DNA from: JACPPO01 sp965262505
Lineage (GTDB): Bacteria; Acidobacteriota; Vicinamibacteria; Vicinamibacterales; UBA2999
Direction of reading: 5' to 3'
Assembly (NCBI GenBank): GCA_965262505.1
Contig: CBDHFM010000030.1
Span: forward strand, 4,774,001-4,838,000
DNA length: 64,000 nucleotides
The notes under the pieces were generated by a model, which had not been told where the DNA came from, ran no database searches, and saw only the letters and a list, made by a program, of their open reading frames with translations. The translations under genes and the position numbers were made by a program. Within the stretch, counting starts at the first letter, position 1, and the number at the start of each line of letters is the position of its first letter. Shown piece after piece: positions 8,017-16,519 of the stretch.

Positions 8017-8412
8017 ATGGGCGTTCGTGTGTTCCCGGTGCTCGTCGTCGTGCTGAGCCTCACGGCCCCACCGTTCGTGGGTCTGGTGTGCGCGTGGATG
8101 TGTGCCCACGAGGCGCATCATGAGACCGCCGCAGCGCACCACGGGGCGCACGACGCCACGCATCAGCACGGCGAGGCCGAACCGGCCGCGGTGCTGATTG
8201 CCGGGCACACCAGCTGCGATCACGACCTCGGCGTTGTCCGTCTCTTCCGGCCTTCCGGCGAGCATCGCGCTCAGGCGCCGGCCGCCGTCCATGCGCTCGG
8301 CACGGAGACGCCGGCAGCGGTGTCACTGGCCTGGCACCCAGCCGGTGGGTGGAGCCCGCCCGACGACAGGGCCCTGTCCCCGCCGCATCGGTCCCTCGTT
8401 CTCCGCATCTGA
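8017..8412 (+). CDS. His-rich exported or membrane protein of the copper block
   Basis: 131 residues with a hydrophobic N-terminus (VFPVLVVVLSLTAPPFVGLV) that is a signal or anchor, followed by a His-rich segment (AHEAHHETAAAHHGAHDATH) and a second His cluster. Such a sequence could bind copper in the periplasm. It ends 117 bp before the copA-type oxidase in the same direction. No named family is recognised; the metal role is inferred from composition and position. Confidence 0.55.
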   Translation: MGVRVFPVLVVVLSLTAPPFVGLVCAWMCAHEAHHETAAAHHGAHDATHQHGEAEPAAVLIAGHTSCDHDLGVVRLFRPSGEHRAQAPAAVHALGTETPAAVSLAWHPAGGWSPPDDRALSPPHRSLVLRI

Positions 8413-8529
8413 TTTCCTCGACACGCGTGCGGCGCGGCGCTCGTGCGGGCGGGTGTGCCTGCACGTGCCGATGCCCGCTTGCGTCGCCGTGGCGCGACCG
8501 GGAGCGGGATCACGTTCCGGGAGTCGAGG

Positions 8530-10293
8530 ATGAGCATGACACGGAGAGAGCTCTTACGGGCGACGGCGTCGGCGAGTGCGCTGGCGGCCGTGCACGGCCT
8601 GTTGCCGGCCTGGGCGAGAGACCCGGTCGGCCTGGGTGCCCAGGCCGCCGCGGTCCGCGAGTTCGACCTCGTGGTGGCGCGAACGGCCATCGGCATCGAC
8701 GGCCGGCAGGGAATGGCCGTGACGGTTGGCGGCAGCGTGCCCGCGCCGCTGCTGCGGTTCCGCGAGGGTGAGGTCGTGACGCTTCGCGTCCACAACGAGC
8801 TGGACGAGCCGACGTCGATCCACTGGCACGGCATCCTGCTGCCGTTCGAGATGGACGGCGTGCCGGGGGTCTCGTTTCCGGGGATCCCGCCGGGCGAGAC
8901 GTTCACCTACCGCTATCCGGTGGTCCAGAGCGGCACCTACTGGTACCACAGCCATATGGGCCTGCAGGAGCAGCTCGGGCATCACGGCCCGCTCGTCATC
9001 GACCCCGCAGGGCCCGATCCGGTGGCCTACGACCGGGAGCACGTGGTCGTGCTGGGCGACTGGATGTTCGAGAACCCGTACTCGGTGCTCGCGAAGCTGA
9101 AGAAGGAGGCGCACTACTCAAACGACCGCCGGCGCACGGTGGGCGACTTCTTCCGCGACATCTCAAGGAGCGGTCTCGGCCCCACCGTCGACGATCGGCT
9201 GATGTGGGGCCGCATGCGGATGGCGCCCACTGACATCGCCGATGTCACCGGGTACCACTACACGTACCTGATGAACGGGCAGGGGCCGGAGACGGGCTGG
9301 TACGGCCTGTTCACGCCCGGCGAGCGCGTCCGGCTGCGGGTCATCAACGCCGCGGCGATGAGCTACTTCAACCTGCGCATCCCCGGCCTGCCGATGACGG
9401 TGGTGCAGTCCGATGGCCAGCACGTGGAGCCGGTGACCGTCGACGAGCTGCAGATCGCCGTGGCCGAGACGTTCGACGTGGTGGTCGAGCCGGTCGATGG
9501 CCGCACCTACACCGTGTTCGCCGAGGCGATGGATCGCTCTGGCTACGCCCGGGGGACGCTGGCCCCGCGCGAGGGGATGGAGGCCGCGGTGGCGGAGCTG
9601 CGCGAGCCGCCGCTACGCACGATGGTCGACATGGGCATGGCGATGGAGGCGCCCGCGCCGGTTGGCACGGGCATGCCCTGGATGGAGATGCCGGGCATGC
9701 TGGAGGCTGCGGCGGCTGGTGAGGGCATGGCGGGTATGGCCGACGCCGGCCCCGTGGTGGCGCGCCACGGGCCAGACACGCACGGCCCGGGCAACGCAGG
9801 GGTTGCCGAGGTGCAGCGCAGCCGGTTGGGCGAGCCAGGCACGGGCCTGCAGGGCGTGGGCCACCGCGTGCTCGTCTATACGGACCTGCGGGCCCTCGAG
9901 CCGTACAACCAGCGGCCGCCGGACCGGGAGGTCGAGTTGCACGTGACCGGCAACATGGAACGCTACATGTGGTCGTTCGACGGCGTGAAGTTCTCCGAGG
10001 TGCGGGGGCCGATCCCGTTCGAGCACGGCGAGCGCGTGCGCCTCACGCTGGTCAACGACACGATGATGGAGCATCCGATTCACCTCCACGGCATGTGGAT
10101 GGAGCTCGAGAACGGCCAAGGCGAGTATCTGCCCCGCAAGCACACGATCAGCGTGAAGCCAGCCGAGCGCCTCTCAGTCCTGATTAACGCGGACGCGCCA
10201 GGGCGCTGGGCGTTCCACTGCCACTTCCTCTATCACATGGATATGGGCATGTTCCGCGTGGTGGAGGTGTCGCCGTACGAAGGAGAGCGGTGA
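8530..10293 (+). CDS. copA: Copper-resistance multicopper oxidase, CopA type
   Basis: 587 residues from ATG 8530 with a twin-arginine signal (MTRRELLRATASASA), so exported folded to the periplasm, where it is expected to oxidise Cu(I). Three cupredoxin domains are marked by the copper ligands HWHG and HSHM near residues 105-150 and, at the C-terminus, HPIHLHG and HCHFLYHMDMGM. A Met/Gly-rich stretch (MVDMGMAMEAPAPVGTGMPW and MEMPGM) near residue 370 resembles the Met-rich copper-binding loops of PcoA/CopA. It overlaps copB by TGATG at 10291-10295, so the pair is coupled. The start in the ORF upstream (8443) lies before the Tat signal and is not favoured. Confidence 0.93.
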   Translation: MSMTRRELLRATASASALAAVHGLLPAWARDPVGLGAQAAAVREFDLVVARTAIGIDGRQGMAVTVGGSVPAPLLRFREGEVVTLRVHNELDEPTSIHWHGILLPFEMDGVPGVSFPGIPPGETFTYRYPVVQSGTYWYHSHMGLQEQLGHHGPLVIDPAGPDPVAYDREHVVVLGDWMFENPYSVLAKLKKEAHYSNDRRRTVGDFFRDISRSGLGPTVDDRLMWGRMRMAPTDIADVTGYHYTYLMNGQGPETGWYGLFTPGERVRLRVINAAAMSYFNLRIPGLPMTVVQSDGQHVEPVTVDELQIAVAETFDVVVEPVDGRTYTVFAEAMDRSGYARGTLAPREGMEAAVAELREPPLRTMVDMGMAMEAPAPVGTGMPWMEMPGMLEAAAAGEGMAGMADAGPVVARHGPDTHGPGNAGVAEVQRSRLGEPGTGLQGVGHRVLVYTDLRALEPYNQRPPDREVELHVTGNMERYMWSFDGVKFSEVRGPIPFEHGERVRLTLVNDTMMEHPIHLHGMWMELENGQGEYLPRKHTISVKPAERLSVLINADAPGRWAFHCHFLYHMDMGMFRVVEVSPYEGER

Positions 10294-11036
10294 TGCGCCA
10301 GCTGCTGCTGTGTGGGGCGCTGCTGCTTGCTGCCGGCCTAGCGTCGGCGCAGGAGACGCCGCAGACCGGGGCGCCCGCCGAGTGGGTGATGCCGATGCTC
10401 GAGCCGCAGATCGTCACGTTCGTGCAGGCCGAGCGCCTGGAAGGGCGTGCCTCGGAGGCCGAGAAGGGCTACCTGCTCGACCTGCAGGGGTGGGTGGGCA
10501 CCGATGCCAGCAAGTTCTGGGCGAAGATTGAAGGCGACGGCGTGGTGGGCGGCGATCTCGAGGAATTGGAGGTCCAGGCCTTGTACAGCCGGATGATCGG
10601 CTCGTTCTTCGATCTGCAGCTCGGCATGCGTCAGGACACGTCGGCGGACAAGCCGCGAACGCATGCGGTCGTCGGGATCCAAGGGCTGGCGCCGTACTGG
10701 TTCGAGATCGACGCGGCGGCCTTCGTCAGCCACACAGGCGACGTCACGGCCAGGGTCGAGGCTGAGTACGAGCTGCTGTTCACCCAGCGGCTGGTGCTCC
10801 AGCCCCGCATCGAGTTGAACGCGGCGTTCCAGGATGTCGAGGCGCTTGGGCTAGGCACCGGGCTGTCGTCGGCCGAGGCCGGCCTGCGGCTCCGCTACGA
10901 GATCCGGCGCGAGGTGGCGCCCTATGTCGGCATCTCCTGGCAGCAGGCATTCGGTGGTACGGCCGACGTTGCGCGGGCCGCTGGCGCACGAGTGGCAGGG
11001 ACGTCGGTGGTAGCGGGCCTCCGCCTGTGGTACTGA
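10293..11036 (+). CDS. copB: Outer-membrane copper-resistance protein CopB
   Basis: About 247 residues starting MRQLLLCGALLLAAGLASAQ, a clear Sec signal. The mature protein follows the CopB/PcoB pattern (AERLEGRASEAEKGYLLDLQGWVGTD, EGDGVVGGDLEELEVQALYS, RYEIRREVAPYVGISW) and ends in an aromatic residue (LRLWY), as expected for an outer-membrane beta barrel. Shorter than many homologues because the N-terminal Met-rich region is missing. Its start overlaps the copA stop. Confidence 0.9.
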   Translation: MRQLLLCGALLLAAGLASAQETPQTGAPAEWVMPMLEPQIVTFVQAERLEGRASEAEKGYLLDLQGWVGTDASKFWAKIEGDGVVGGDLEELEVQALYSRMIGSFFDLQLGMRQDTSADKPRTHAVVGIQGLAPYWFEIDAAAFVSHTGDVTARVEAEYELLFTQRLVLQPRIELNAAFQDVEALGLGTGLSSAEAGLRLRYEIRREVAPYVGISWQQAFGGTADVARAAGARVAGTSVVAGLRLWY

Positions 11037-11052
11037 GGGACGTGAGACGCTC

Positions 11053-11214
11053 ATGAGCATGCAGCTGCCCATGGTCCATGGGGCCGCCGCGCCCAGCGAC
11101 GGGCCGATCGATCCCGTCTGCGGGATGCGGGTGGCGCCCGACGAGCCCCACCAGCACGAGCACGACGGCGTCCGCTATCACTTCTGCTGTGCGGCTGTCT
11201 CACCGGCTCGATGA
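11053..11214 (+). pseudogene. Truncated N-terminus of a heavy-metal P-type ATPase (YHS domain)
   Basis: Starts ATG 11053, 17 bp after copB. Residues 18-46 are a YHS metal-binding domain (IDPVCGMRV ... YHFCC), which occurs at the N-terminus of many copper-exporting ATPases. After FCCA the frame turns to unrelated sequence and stops at 11214, joining a remnant of another gene on the opposite strand. The transporter that should complete the copper operon has therefore been lost. Confidence 0.7.
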
Positions 11215-11428
11215 TCAACATGATCTTGTCGCGGTCGGTGTAGTGCGCTCCGAGCTGCTCTTCGGCCGTTCCGTCGTAGGCGTCCCAGTAGCCGTGGGTG
11301 TGCGCCCAGATCGAGCCGAGCAACGCCGGTGGATACTAGATCCCTTCGTTCAGGGACAACACCCTCGCGTACTGCTCATCGACGCGGACGAGGTAGCGCG
11401 ATCCGCTACAAGCGATGATCTGCATCAT
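11212..11428 (-). pseudogene. Unknown short protein with an in-frame stop
   Basis: The minus strand reads MMQIIACSGSRYLVRVDEQY, then RVLSLNEGI, a TAG at 11336-11338, and continues in the same frame with YPPALLGSIWAHTHGYWD, EEQLGAHYTDRDK and IMLIIEP. The protein-like composition on both sides suggests one gene with a nonsense mutation, cut at the lower end where the YHS fragment begins. No family is recognised. Confidence 0.4.
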
Positions 11429-11450
11429 GCTCTGCCGGGTAGCTCTGGGC

Positions 11451-12536
11451 GGCGTTGTTGCATGAATACCCTGTGGGGGTGGGGCGGTTTGGCCCGCACT
11501 TCTCGTGACCCTCCGCAGGATCCACACTACAGGGATGCAGTCGAAGGTCCATCCCACGTATAAGACGAAGTACCGCGTTGCGAACTGGGCGGCCTACAAT
11601 CAGGCCCTCGTTCGACGCGGCGATGTGACGGTGTGGTTGTCCTCGGAGGCGATCGCTGCCTGGACGCCCCGCCGGAGCGGCCGGCGGGGCGGGCAGCAGC
11701 GGTACTCGGATCTCGCCATCGAGACCGCCCTGACCCTGCGGCTCCTCTACCATCTCCCGCTGCGCCAGGCCGAAGGGTTCCTGCACGCCCTGTTCGGGAT
11801 GATGCGCCTCGACCTCTCCGCCCCCGACTCTACGACGCTCTCCCGGCGCAGTCAGCATCTGACGCGCCGTCTGCGACCGGTCCCGCCCGGCGAGGGCATC
11901 CATCTCGTGCTCGACAGCACGGGGCTGTCCATCGTCGGGGCAGGCGAGTGGGCCGCCGCGAAACACGGTGGCCGCGGCAGACGTGGCTGGCGGAAGCTCC
12001 ACCTTGGCGTCGATCAGTCAGGCGTGATCCGTGTCCACACGTTGACCGAGGAGACTGGTGATGATGCGACCACCGCCCTCGATTTGCTCACTGCGGTCAA
12101 GGGCCCTCTCGTGCGCGTCACCGCTGACGCCGCCTATGACACGGTTGCCGTCTACGAAACGGCGACGGCGCGGGGTGCGACAGTCATCATCCCACCGGCC
12201 AAGACGGCGAACATATCTAGCCACGGCCCGCGGTCGCCCGCGCGGGATCGGACGATCACGTGGGTGAAGCAGCTCGGCCGGCGCCGTTGGAAGAAGGTGT
12301 CAGGGTACCATCGTCAGGGCCGGGTGGAGAACGCGTTCTTCCGATACAAGTCCATCATCGGAGATAGTCTTCGCGCCCGGAGCCCAGCCGGGCAGGGGAG
12401 TGAGGCCGTCCTCGGCTGTGAGATCTTGAATCGGATGACCGCCCTCGGCCGACCAGCGTCGTATCGCATCGGCCGGTGAGGATCCTGTCGGTGGGCATCG
12501 TGCGGGCCAGTGACAATCGATTCATGCAACAACGCC
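11451..12536 (+). mobile_element. IS5-family (IS903-like) insertion sequence
   Basis: Bounded by perfect 17-bp inverted repeats GGCGTTGTTGCATGAAT at 11451-11467 and 12520-12536, resembling the ends of IS903-group elements. The flanking 9-bp sequences differ (GCTCTGGGC left, CCTTCAGCG right), so no target duplication remains. A gene on the right (12537-12953) is cut and its continuation is not on the left, which points to a deletion at the element. Confidence 0.8.
11535..12479 (+). CDS. IS5-family (IS903-like) transposase
   Basis: 314 residues from ATG 11535 (MQSKVHPTYKTKYRVANW). The DDE transposase features are visible: LVLDSTGLSIVG with the first Asp, VTADAAYDT with the second, and GYHRQGRVENAFFRYK with the Glu. 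It appears complete within the two inverted repeats. Confidence 0.88.
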   Translation: MQSKVHPTYKTKYRVANWAAYNQALVRRGDVTVWLSSEAIAAWTPRRSGRRGGQQRYSDLAIETALTLRLLYHLPLRQAEGFLHALFGMMRLDLSAPDSTTLSRRSQHLTRRLRPVPPGEGIHLVLDSTGLSIVGAGEWAAAKHGGRGRRGWRKLHLGVDQSGVIRVHTLTEETGDDATTALDLLTAVKGPLVRVTADAAYDTVAVYETATARGATVIIPPAKTANISSHGPRSPARDRTITWVKQLGRRRWKKVSGYHRQGRVENAFFRYKSIIGDSLRARSPAGQGSEAVLGCEILNRMTALGRPASYRIGR

Positions 12537-12953
12537 CTTCAGCGTGTGCGCTGCCTGCTGCAGCACGCCGAGTGAGATCCTCAGCTCTTCCTGTGACGAC
12601 GCGAGCGCTGTTACCGCATCCGTGCTTCGGCGTTCCCACGCGCCCAAGGCCTGTTGATGGCGGCGCATCTCGTCGAGCGCGGACTCGATACACGCGATTG
12701 TGCCGGTGCTGGCGTGATGCGCCTCGATGCCGACCAGGGCGTTGCGATTGATGTGATCGACCAGGGCTGTGTTGAACTCCTGCTGGCGATAGAGCAGGCC
12801 GATCAGAAACTCACGAAGGCGGTCTTTCAGGCGGCCGCGCCAGCCCTCCTGCGGGGCGACGGCCGAGAGGTTGTACAGATCGTTGAGCCGTTCGATCTGA
12901 TACCGATCAGGAGGAGGGATGGGAGCCGGACGCGGCGGCAGGGCGTCGCTCAT
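12537..12953 (-). pseudogene. N-terminal part of an unknown coiled-coil protein, cut by the IS
   Basis: Starts at ATG 12953, 4 bp after the thiG stop, so it is the third gene of the thiS-thiG transcript. The 139 residues before the IS end (IERLNDLYNLSAVAPQEGWR, RLREFLIGLLYRQQEFNTAL, then helical charged sequence) resemble the N-terminal helical regions that precede methyltransferase or glycosyltransferase domains in some sugar-pathway proteins, but the catalytic part is gone. The assignment is weak; truncation at 12537 is clear. Confidence 0.5.
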
Positions 12954-12957
12954 CGCG

Positions 12958-13734
12958 TCAGCGTCCGATCAACCCTTCGATGGGGCTACTGGCGGTGGCG
13001 TACATCTTTCGGGGAATGCGGCCAGCCAGACAGGCGAGACGTCCAGCGATTACGGCGTGCTTCATCGCCTCGGCCATGGCAACGGGCTCCTGCGCGCCGG
13101 CGATGGCGGTGTTCATCAGCACGCCGTCGGCCCCCAGTTCCATGGCGAGGGCCGCATCGGACGCGGTCCCGACGCCCGCGTCCACGATGAGCGGCACACG
13201 CGCAAACTCGCGGATGATACGGAGGTTATTGACGTTTTGAATACCGAGCCCGGAGCCGATGGGCGCGCCGAGCGGCATCACCGCGGCCGCGCCCGCGTCT
13301 TCCAGCTTGCGACAGGCGATCGGGTCGTCGTTGGTGTACGGCAGAACCACGAAGCCTTCGCGGACGAGCACCTGCGTGGCTTCGATGAGGGCTTCGTTGT
13401 CCGGAAACAGCGTCCGGTCGTCGCCGATGACCTCGAGCTTGACCCAGTTCGACAAGCCGGCCTCACGCGCGAGACGAGCCGTCCGTACGGCTTCGTCGGC
13501 CGTGTGGCACCCGGCAGTGTTCGGAAGGACGAATATGTCTGGACCGATGTAGTCGAGCAGCGACTCGCGGGAACGATCCGAGATGTTGACGCGTCTGACC
13601 GCCACGGTCACCATGTCGGCACCGGACGCCGCATGCGCCTGCGCCATGACTGCGTGGGACGCGTACTTCCCAGTACCGACGATCAACCGCGACCGGAACG
13701 TGCGGCCCGCGATGGCCAGTGGCGTGTCAATCAC
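12958..13734 (-). CDS. thiG: Thiazole synthase ThiG
   Basis: 258 residues, normal length. ThiG builds the thiazole phosphate ring of thiamine from deoxyxylulose phosphate, dehydroglycine and ThiS thiocarboxylate in the cytoplasm. Family sequence is clear: SRLIVGTGKYAS, DMVTVAVRRVN, PNTAGCHTADEAVR, WVKLEVIGDDRTLFPD (Lys forms the Schiff base), GAPIGSGLGI and DAGVGTASDAALAMELGADG. Lies 39 bp downstream of thiS in the same direction. Confidence 0.97.
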   Translation of the reverse strand: MIDTPLAIAGRTFRSRLIVGTGKYASHAVMAQAHAASGADMVTVAVRRVNISDRSRESLLDYIGPDIFVLPNTAGCHTADEAVRTARLAREAGLSNWVKLEVIGDDRTLFPDNEALIEATQVLVREGFVVLPYTNDDPIACRKLEDAGAAAVMPLGAPIGSGLGIQNVNNLRIIREFARVPLIVDAGVGTASDAALAMELGADGVLMNTAIAGAQEPVAMAEAMKHAVIAGRLACLAGRIPRKMYATASSPIEGLIGR

Positions 13735-13773
13735 GTGAACTCACCAATATCACCAATCACGAATCATCGATGG

Positions 13774-13974
13774 CTAGCCGCCACCCACGATATTCACGAT
13801 TTCGATGCGGTCGCCTTCGTGGACGAGCGTGTCGGCGAAAAGCTGCCGCTTGAGAATCGTGAGGTTGTGCTCGACGGCGACGCGGCGCGGATCGATCGAT
13901 ACCTTCATCAATAGGTCGGTGACCGATAGCGGCTCGTCGAGTTCGTAAGGTTCGCCGTTGAGCGTGATACGCAA
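13774..13974 (-). CDS. thiS: Sulfur carrier protein ThiS
   Basis: 66 residues with a ubiquitin-like ThiS pattern (ITLNGEPYELDEPLSVTDLL, VAVEHNLTILKR, GDRIEIVNIVGGG). The C-terminal Gly-Gly is the site of adenylation and thiocarboxylate formation. The start is TTG at 13974. It heads the thiS-thiG transcript. Confidence 0.93.
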   Translation of the reverse strand: MRITLNGEPYELDEPLSVTDLLMKVSIDPRRVAVEHNLTILKRQLFADTLVHEGDRIEIVNIVGGG

Positions 13975-14000
13975 GGGACTGCGGCTGCGAGGAACGACCC

Positions 14001-14029
14001 AGCGTATCGCGCCCCGCCTGGACAGTCAA
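14001..14029 (-). promoter_or_regulatory. Sigma-70-type promoter of thiS-thiG
   Basis: On the minus strand TTGACT (14024-14029) is separated by 17 bp from TACGCT (14001-14006), 27 bp before the thiS start codon. Spacing and the -35 hexamer are good; the -10 is moderate. No TPP riboswitch elements were found in the leader. Confidence 0.55.
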
Positions 14030-14135
14030 GGTAAGCCCTTGATTCAGTGCGGGTTGCGTCGGATTGGAGCGCCGAGCCGGGGTGCTACTGGCGACGAGCT
14101 GTCACGCCGATACATCAGGCGGGATCTCTGACTCC

Positions 14136-15605
14136 ATGACGCTCATACGGCCTATCCCGCGGACCATCACGCGGCCTCTGTCACTCCTCGTCCTCATCGC
14201 CTGGGTCGCCTGCATGGCTGTTCTGGTGAACCGGTCGTACCTCCAGGCGTCACCCGTGAATCTTGCGACCGACCTCGCGCGGTACGGACCCACGGCCACC
14301 TGGCGCGGCGTGTACTACCGGGGCGAGAAGATCGGGTTTACCGTCAGCCAGACGATTCGAACGGACGAGGGTTTCGAGTTGCAGGAGGACGCGCGGCTCG
14401 TCATGACGCTCTTCGGGTCGAGTTCCACCACCACGATCCATACGACGGCGTGGGTGGACACCGACTTCTCCCTTCGCTCGTTCGAGTTCTCGCTCGATCC
14501 TGGCACCGGTCCCGTGCAGGTACACGGCGCCGTTGACGGCTCCGGTTCGACCGCTGGTGACGGGCAGCTCCTATCGGTCGCCGTTATCTCCGCCGGCAAC
14601 ACGCGGACCGAGGAGCGTCGACTCGCGGAGACGCCGGTGATGGGCCTCAATCTGTCGCGGCTGCTGGCCAGCCGCGGCCTCGCGGCGGGCGCACGGCACC
14701 GCTGGACCATTTTCGATCCCGCCACGCTCACAAATGCGGCCGTGGATGTGAGTGTCGGCGAGCGTGAAGTCGTACGAACGCGGGACGGCTTCCTTCCCGC
14801 GTTCCGCGTCGAGATGGCCTTTCAGGGGCTCACGACGACGTCGTGGATCACCGACACCGGCGAGGTGGTGCGGGAGGAAAGTCCGCTGGGACTCATGACC
14901 ATCCGCGAGTCGCCGGAACAGGCGCAGGGTCTTGCCATCCCGGGGCGCGTGCAGGCGGATCTGCTTCGCATGTCCGCGGTGGTTCCCGTGATGTCCCAGC
15001 GCATCGATGAGCCCCGTGACGTTCGGCGGATGCGGCTTCGGCTGGAGGGCGCGGACCTGACCGGGCCCGATCTTGACGGAGTAGGTCAGACGGTCGACGG
15101 CTCGATCATCGAAATCCGCGATCCACAAACACTGCAGGCCGGTCCCGCCGATCCCGAGGCGAGCCGGTACCTCGACTCCGAGGCCTTCATTGAAAGTGAC
15201 GCGCCTGAGATTATCGAGGAGGCCGCACGCGCCCTGCAGGGTGTTTCCGGGACCCGCGCTCGCGCAGAGCGGCTGACCCGCTACGTCAACCTGCTCCTCG
15301 ACAAGAAGCCGACCGTGAGCCTGCCATCGGCCCTGGAAGTGCTGCGAACAAAAGTCGGCGACTGTAATGAGCACACGGTCTTGTACGTCGCGATGGCACG
15401 GGCGTCGGGAATCCCCGCGCGCATAGCCGTCGGGTTGGTATTCGTCCGCGGCGCACAGGGCGCGTTCTATTACCACGCCTGGCCTGAAGTGTACTTGGAC
15501 GAAGGGAACGGCCGGGGGCTCTGGCTGCCTGTCGATCCGACACTGAACCAGTTCCCGGCTGATGGTACGCACATCCGTCTGGTGCGCGGTGGTCTCGACC
15601 AGTAG
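14136..15605 (+). CDS. Transglutaminase-like domain protein, membrane-anchored
   Basis: 489 residues. One N-terminal membrane helix (LSLLVLIAWVACMAVLV) anchors a large extracytoplasmic region. Residues about 370-470 form a transglutaminase-like domain with the catalytic triad Cys (TKVGDCNEHTVLY), His (FYYHAWPEVYLD) and Asp (LWLPVDPTLNQF). The region before it resembles the beta-rich domains that precede transglutaminase domains in secreted acidobacterial proteins. It begins an apparent operon with a short ORF and an ABC exporter. The start at 14136 has a hydrophobic helix at the right distance; the upstream extension to 14064 does not add to it. The substrate is unknown. Confidence 0.85.
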   Translation: MTLIRPIPRTITRPLSLLVLIAWVACMAVLVNRSYLQASPVNLATDLARYGPTATWRGVYYRGEKIGFTVSQTIRTDEGFELQEDARLVMTLFGSSSTTTIHTTAWVDTDFSLRSFEFSLDPGTGPVQVHGAVDGSGSTAGDGQLLSVAVISAGNTRTEERRLAETPVMGLNLSRLLASRGLAAGARHRWTIFDPATLTNAAVDVSVGEREVVRTRDGFLPAFRVEMAFQGLTTTSWITDTGEVVREESPLGLMTIRESPEQAQGLAIPGRVQADLLRMSAVVPVMSQRIDEPRDVRRMRLRLEGADLTGPDLDGVGQTVDGSIIEIRDPQTLQAGPADPEASRYLDSEAFIESDAPEIIEEAARALQGVSGTRARAERLTRYVNLLLDKKPTVSLPSALEVLRTKVGDCNEHTVLYVAMARASGIPARIAVGLVFVRGAQGAFYYHAWPEVYLDEGNGRGLWLPVDPTLNQFPADGTHIRLVRGGLDQ

Positions 15606-15614
15606 GCGAGAATC

Positions 15615-15770
15615 GTGCCGCTCATCGGCCGCCTTCGTATGACCATGCTTGATCTGGAGCTCGACCCGCAGTCGACGCCCGTTCTCGTCGGAGGCGACGA
15701 CCTCGTGGCGGCTCCGCTCCCGTTCGAGGCTCCGACGGGACAGCCTGCCTGCCGGTGCGGGGACCAATGA
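15615..15770 (+). CDS. Short ORF coupled to the ABC ATPase
   Basis: 51 residues from GTG 15615 (MPLIGRLRMTMLDLELDPQS), ending in a Cys-containing tail (PACRCGDQ). Its stop overlaps the ATPase start as ATGA at 15767-15770, which supports translation. It may be a small coupled protein or only a leader peptide. No family recognised. Confidence 0.45.
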   Translation: MPLIGRLRMTMLDLELDPQSTPVLVGGDDLVAAPLPFEAPTGQPACRCGDQ

Positions 15771-16519
15771 TCGCGATCCAGCAACTGGTCAAGCGATACG
15801 GCAAGTTCACGGCCGTGGACGGCGTGAGCCTCGACGTGACGCCAGGCGAGATTCACGGTTTCCTCGGACCCAACGGCGCTGGGAAAACGACGACGCTCCG
15901 CATGATCGCCGGGCTGCTGCAGCCGACCTCCGGTCGAATTGTCGTGAACGGCCATGACCTCGCCGCCGAACCCGAGGCCGCCAAGGGGTCGCTCGGGTTC
16001 ATTCCCGACCGGCCGTTCATTTACGAGAAACTCACGGCTGGAGAGTTCCTTCGCTTCCATGGCGGCCTGTACGGGGTAAACGGCGACGGCATCTCCGGCC
16101 GCGTGCACGAGATGCTGGATCTCTTCGAGCTTCGGCGCTGGGAGCACGAGCTCGTGGAGAGCTTCTCGCACGGCATGAAGCAGCGACTTGTCATGAGCGC
16201 CGCGTTTCTCCATCGACCGCGTGCGATCGCCGTCGACGAGCCGATGGTCGGACTCGATCCGCGCGGCGCCAGGCTCATCAAGGACGTGTTCCGTCGTATG
16301 AGCGAACTGGGCGTGGCGATACTCATGAGCACGCACACGCTCGAAGTGGCGCAGGAGATGTGCCATCGAATCAGCATCATCCAGAAGGGGCAGATTATCG
16401 CGCAGGGGACTGTGGACGAGGTCCGTCGCCTCGCGGGCGACGGCGACGATCACCTGACCTCTGTATTCCTGAAGCTCACCGGTGGCAGCGGGCTCCAGGA
16501 GATCGATGAACTGGTGTGA
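15767..16519 (+). CDS. ABC transporter ATP-binding protein
   Basis: 250 residues. Walker A GPNGAGKTTT near residue 40, signature FSHGMKQR near 140, Walker B RAIAVDEP and the H-loop STHTLE are all present, so it is a complete ATPase of the ABC-2 type. It overlaps the downstream permease (GTGA at 16516-16519), with which it would form an exporter or permease complex. The substrate is unknown. Confidence 0.93.
   Translation: MIAIQQLVKRYGKFTAVDGVSLDVTPGEIHGFLGPNGAGKTTTLRMIAGLLQPTSGRIVVNGHDLAAEPEAAKGSLGFIPDRPFIYEKLTAGEFLRFHGGLYGVNGDGISGRVHEMLDLFELRRWEHELVESFSHGMKQRLVMSAAFLHRPRAIAVDEPMVGLDPRGARLIKDVFRRMSELGVAILMSTHTLEVAQEMCHRISIIQKGQIIAQGTVDEVRRLAGDGDDHLTSVFLKLTGGSGLQEIDELV

Noticed and set aside
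7936..8123. Continuation of the 395-residue ORF from 6936 as a real gene
   Set aside because: Arg-rich composition without domains; it runs through a resolvase palindrome and a methyltransferase fragment in another frame.
13975..14135. TPP riboswitch between thiS and the transglutaminase gene
   Set aside because: GGGGTGCT, which resembles the start of a THI box, lies on the plus strand, the wrong strand for thiS. The CTGAGA and ACCTGA elements are missing.
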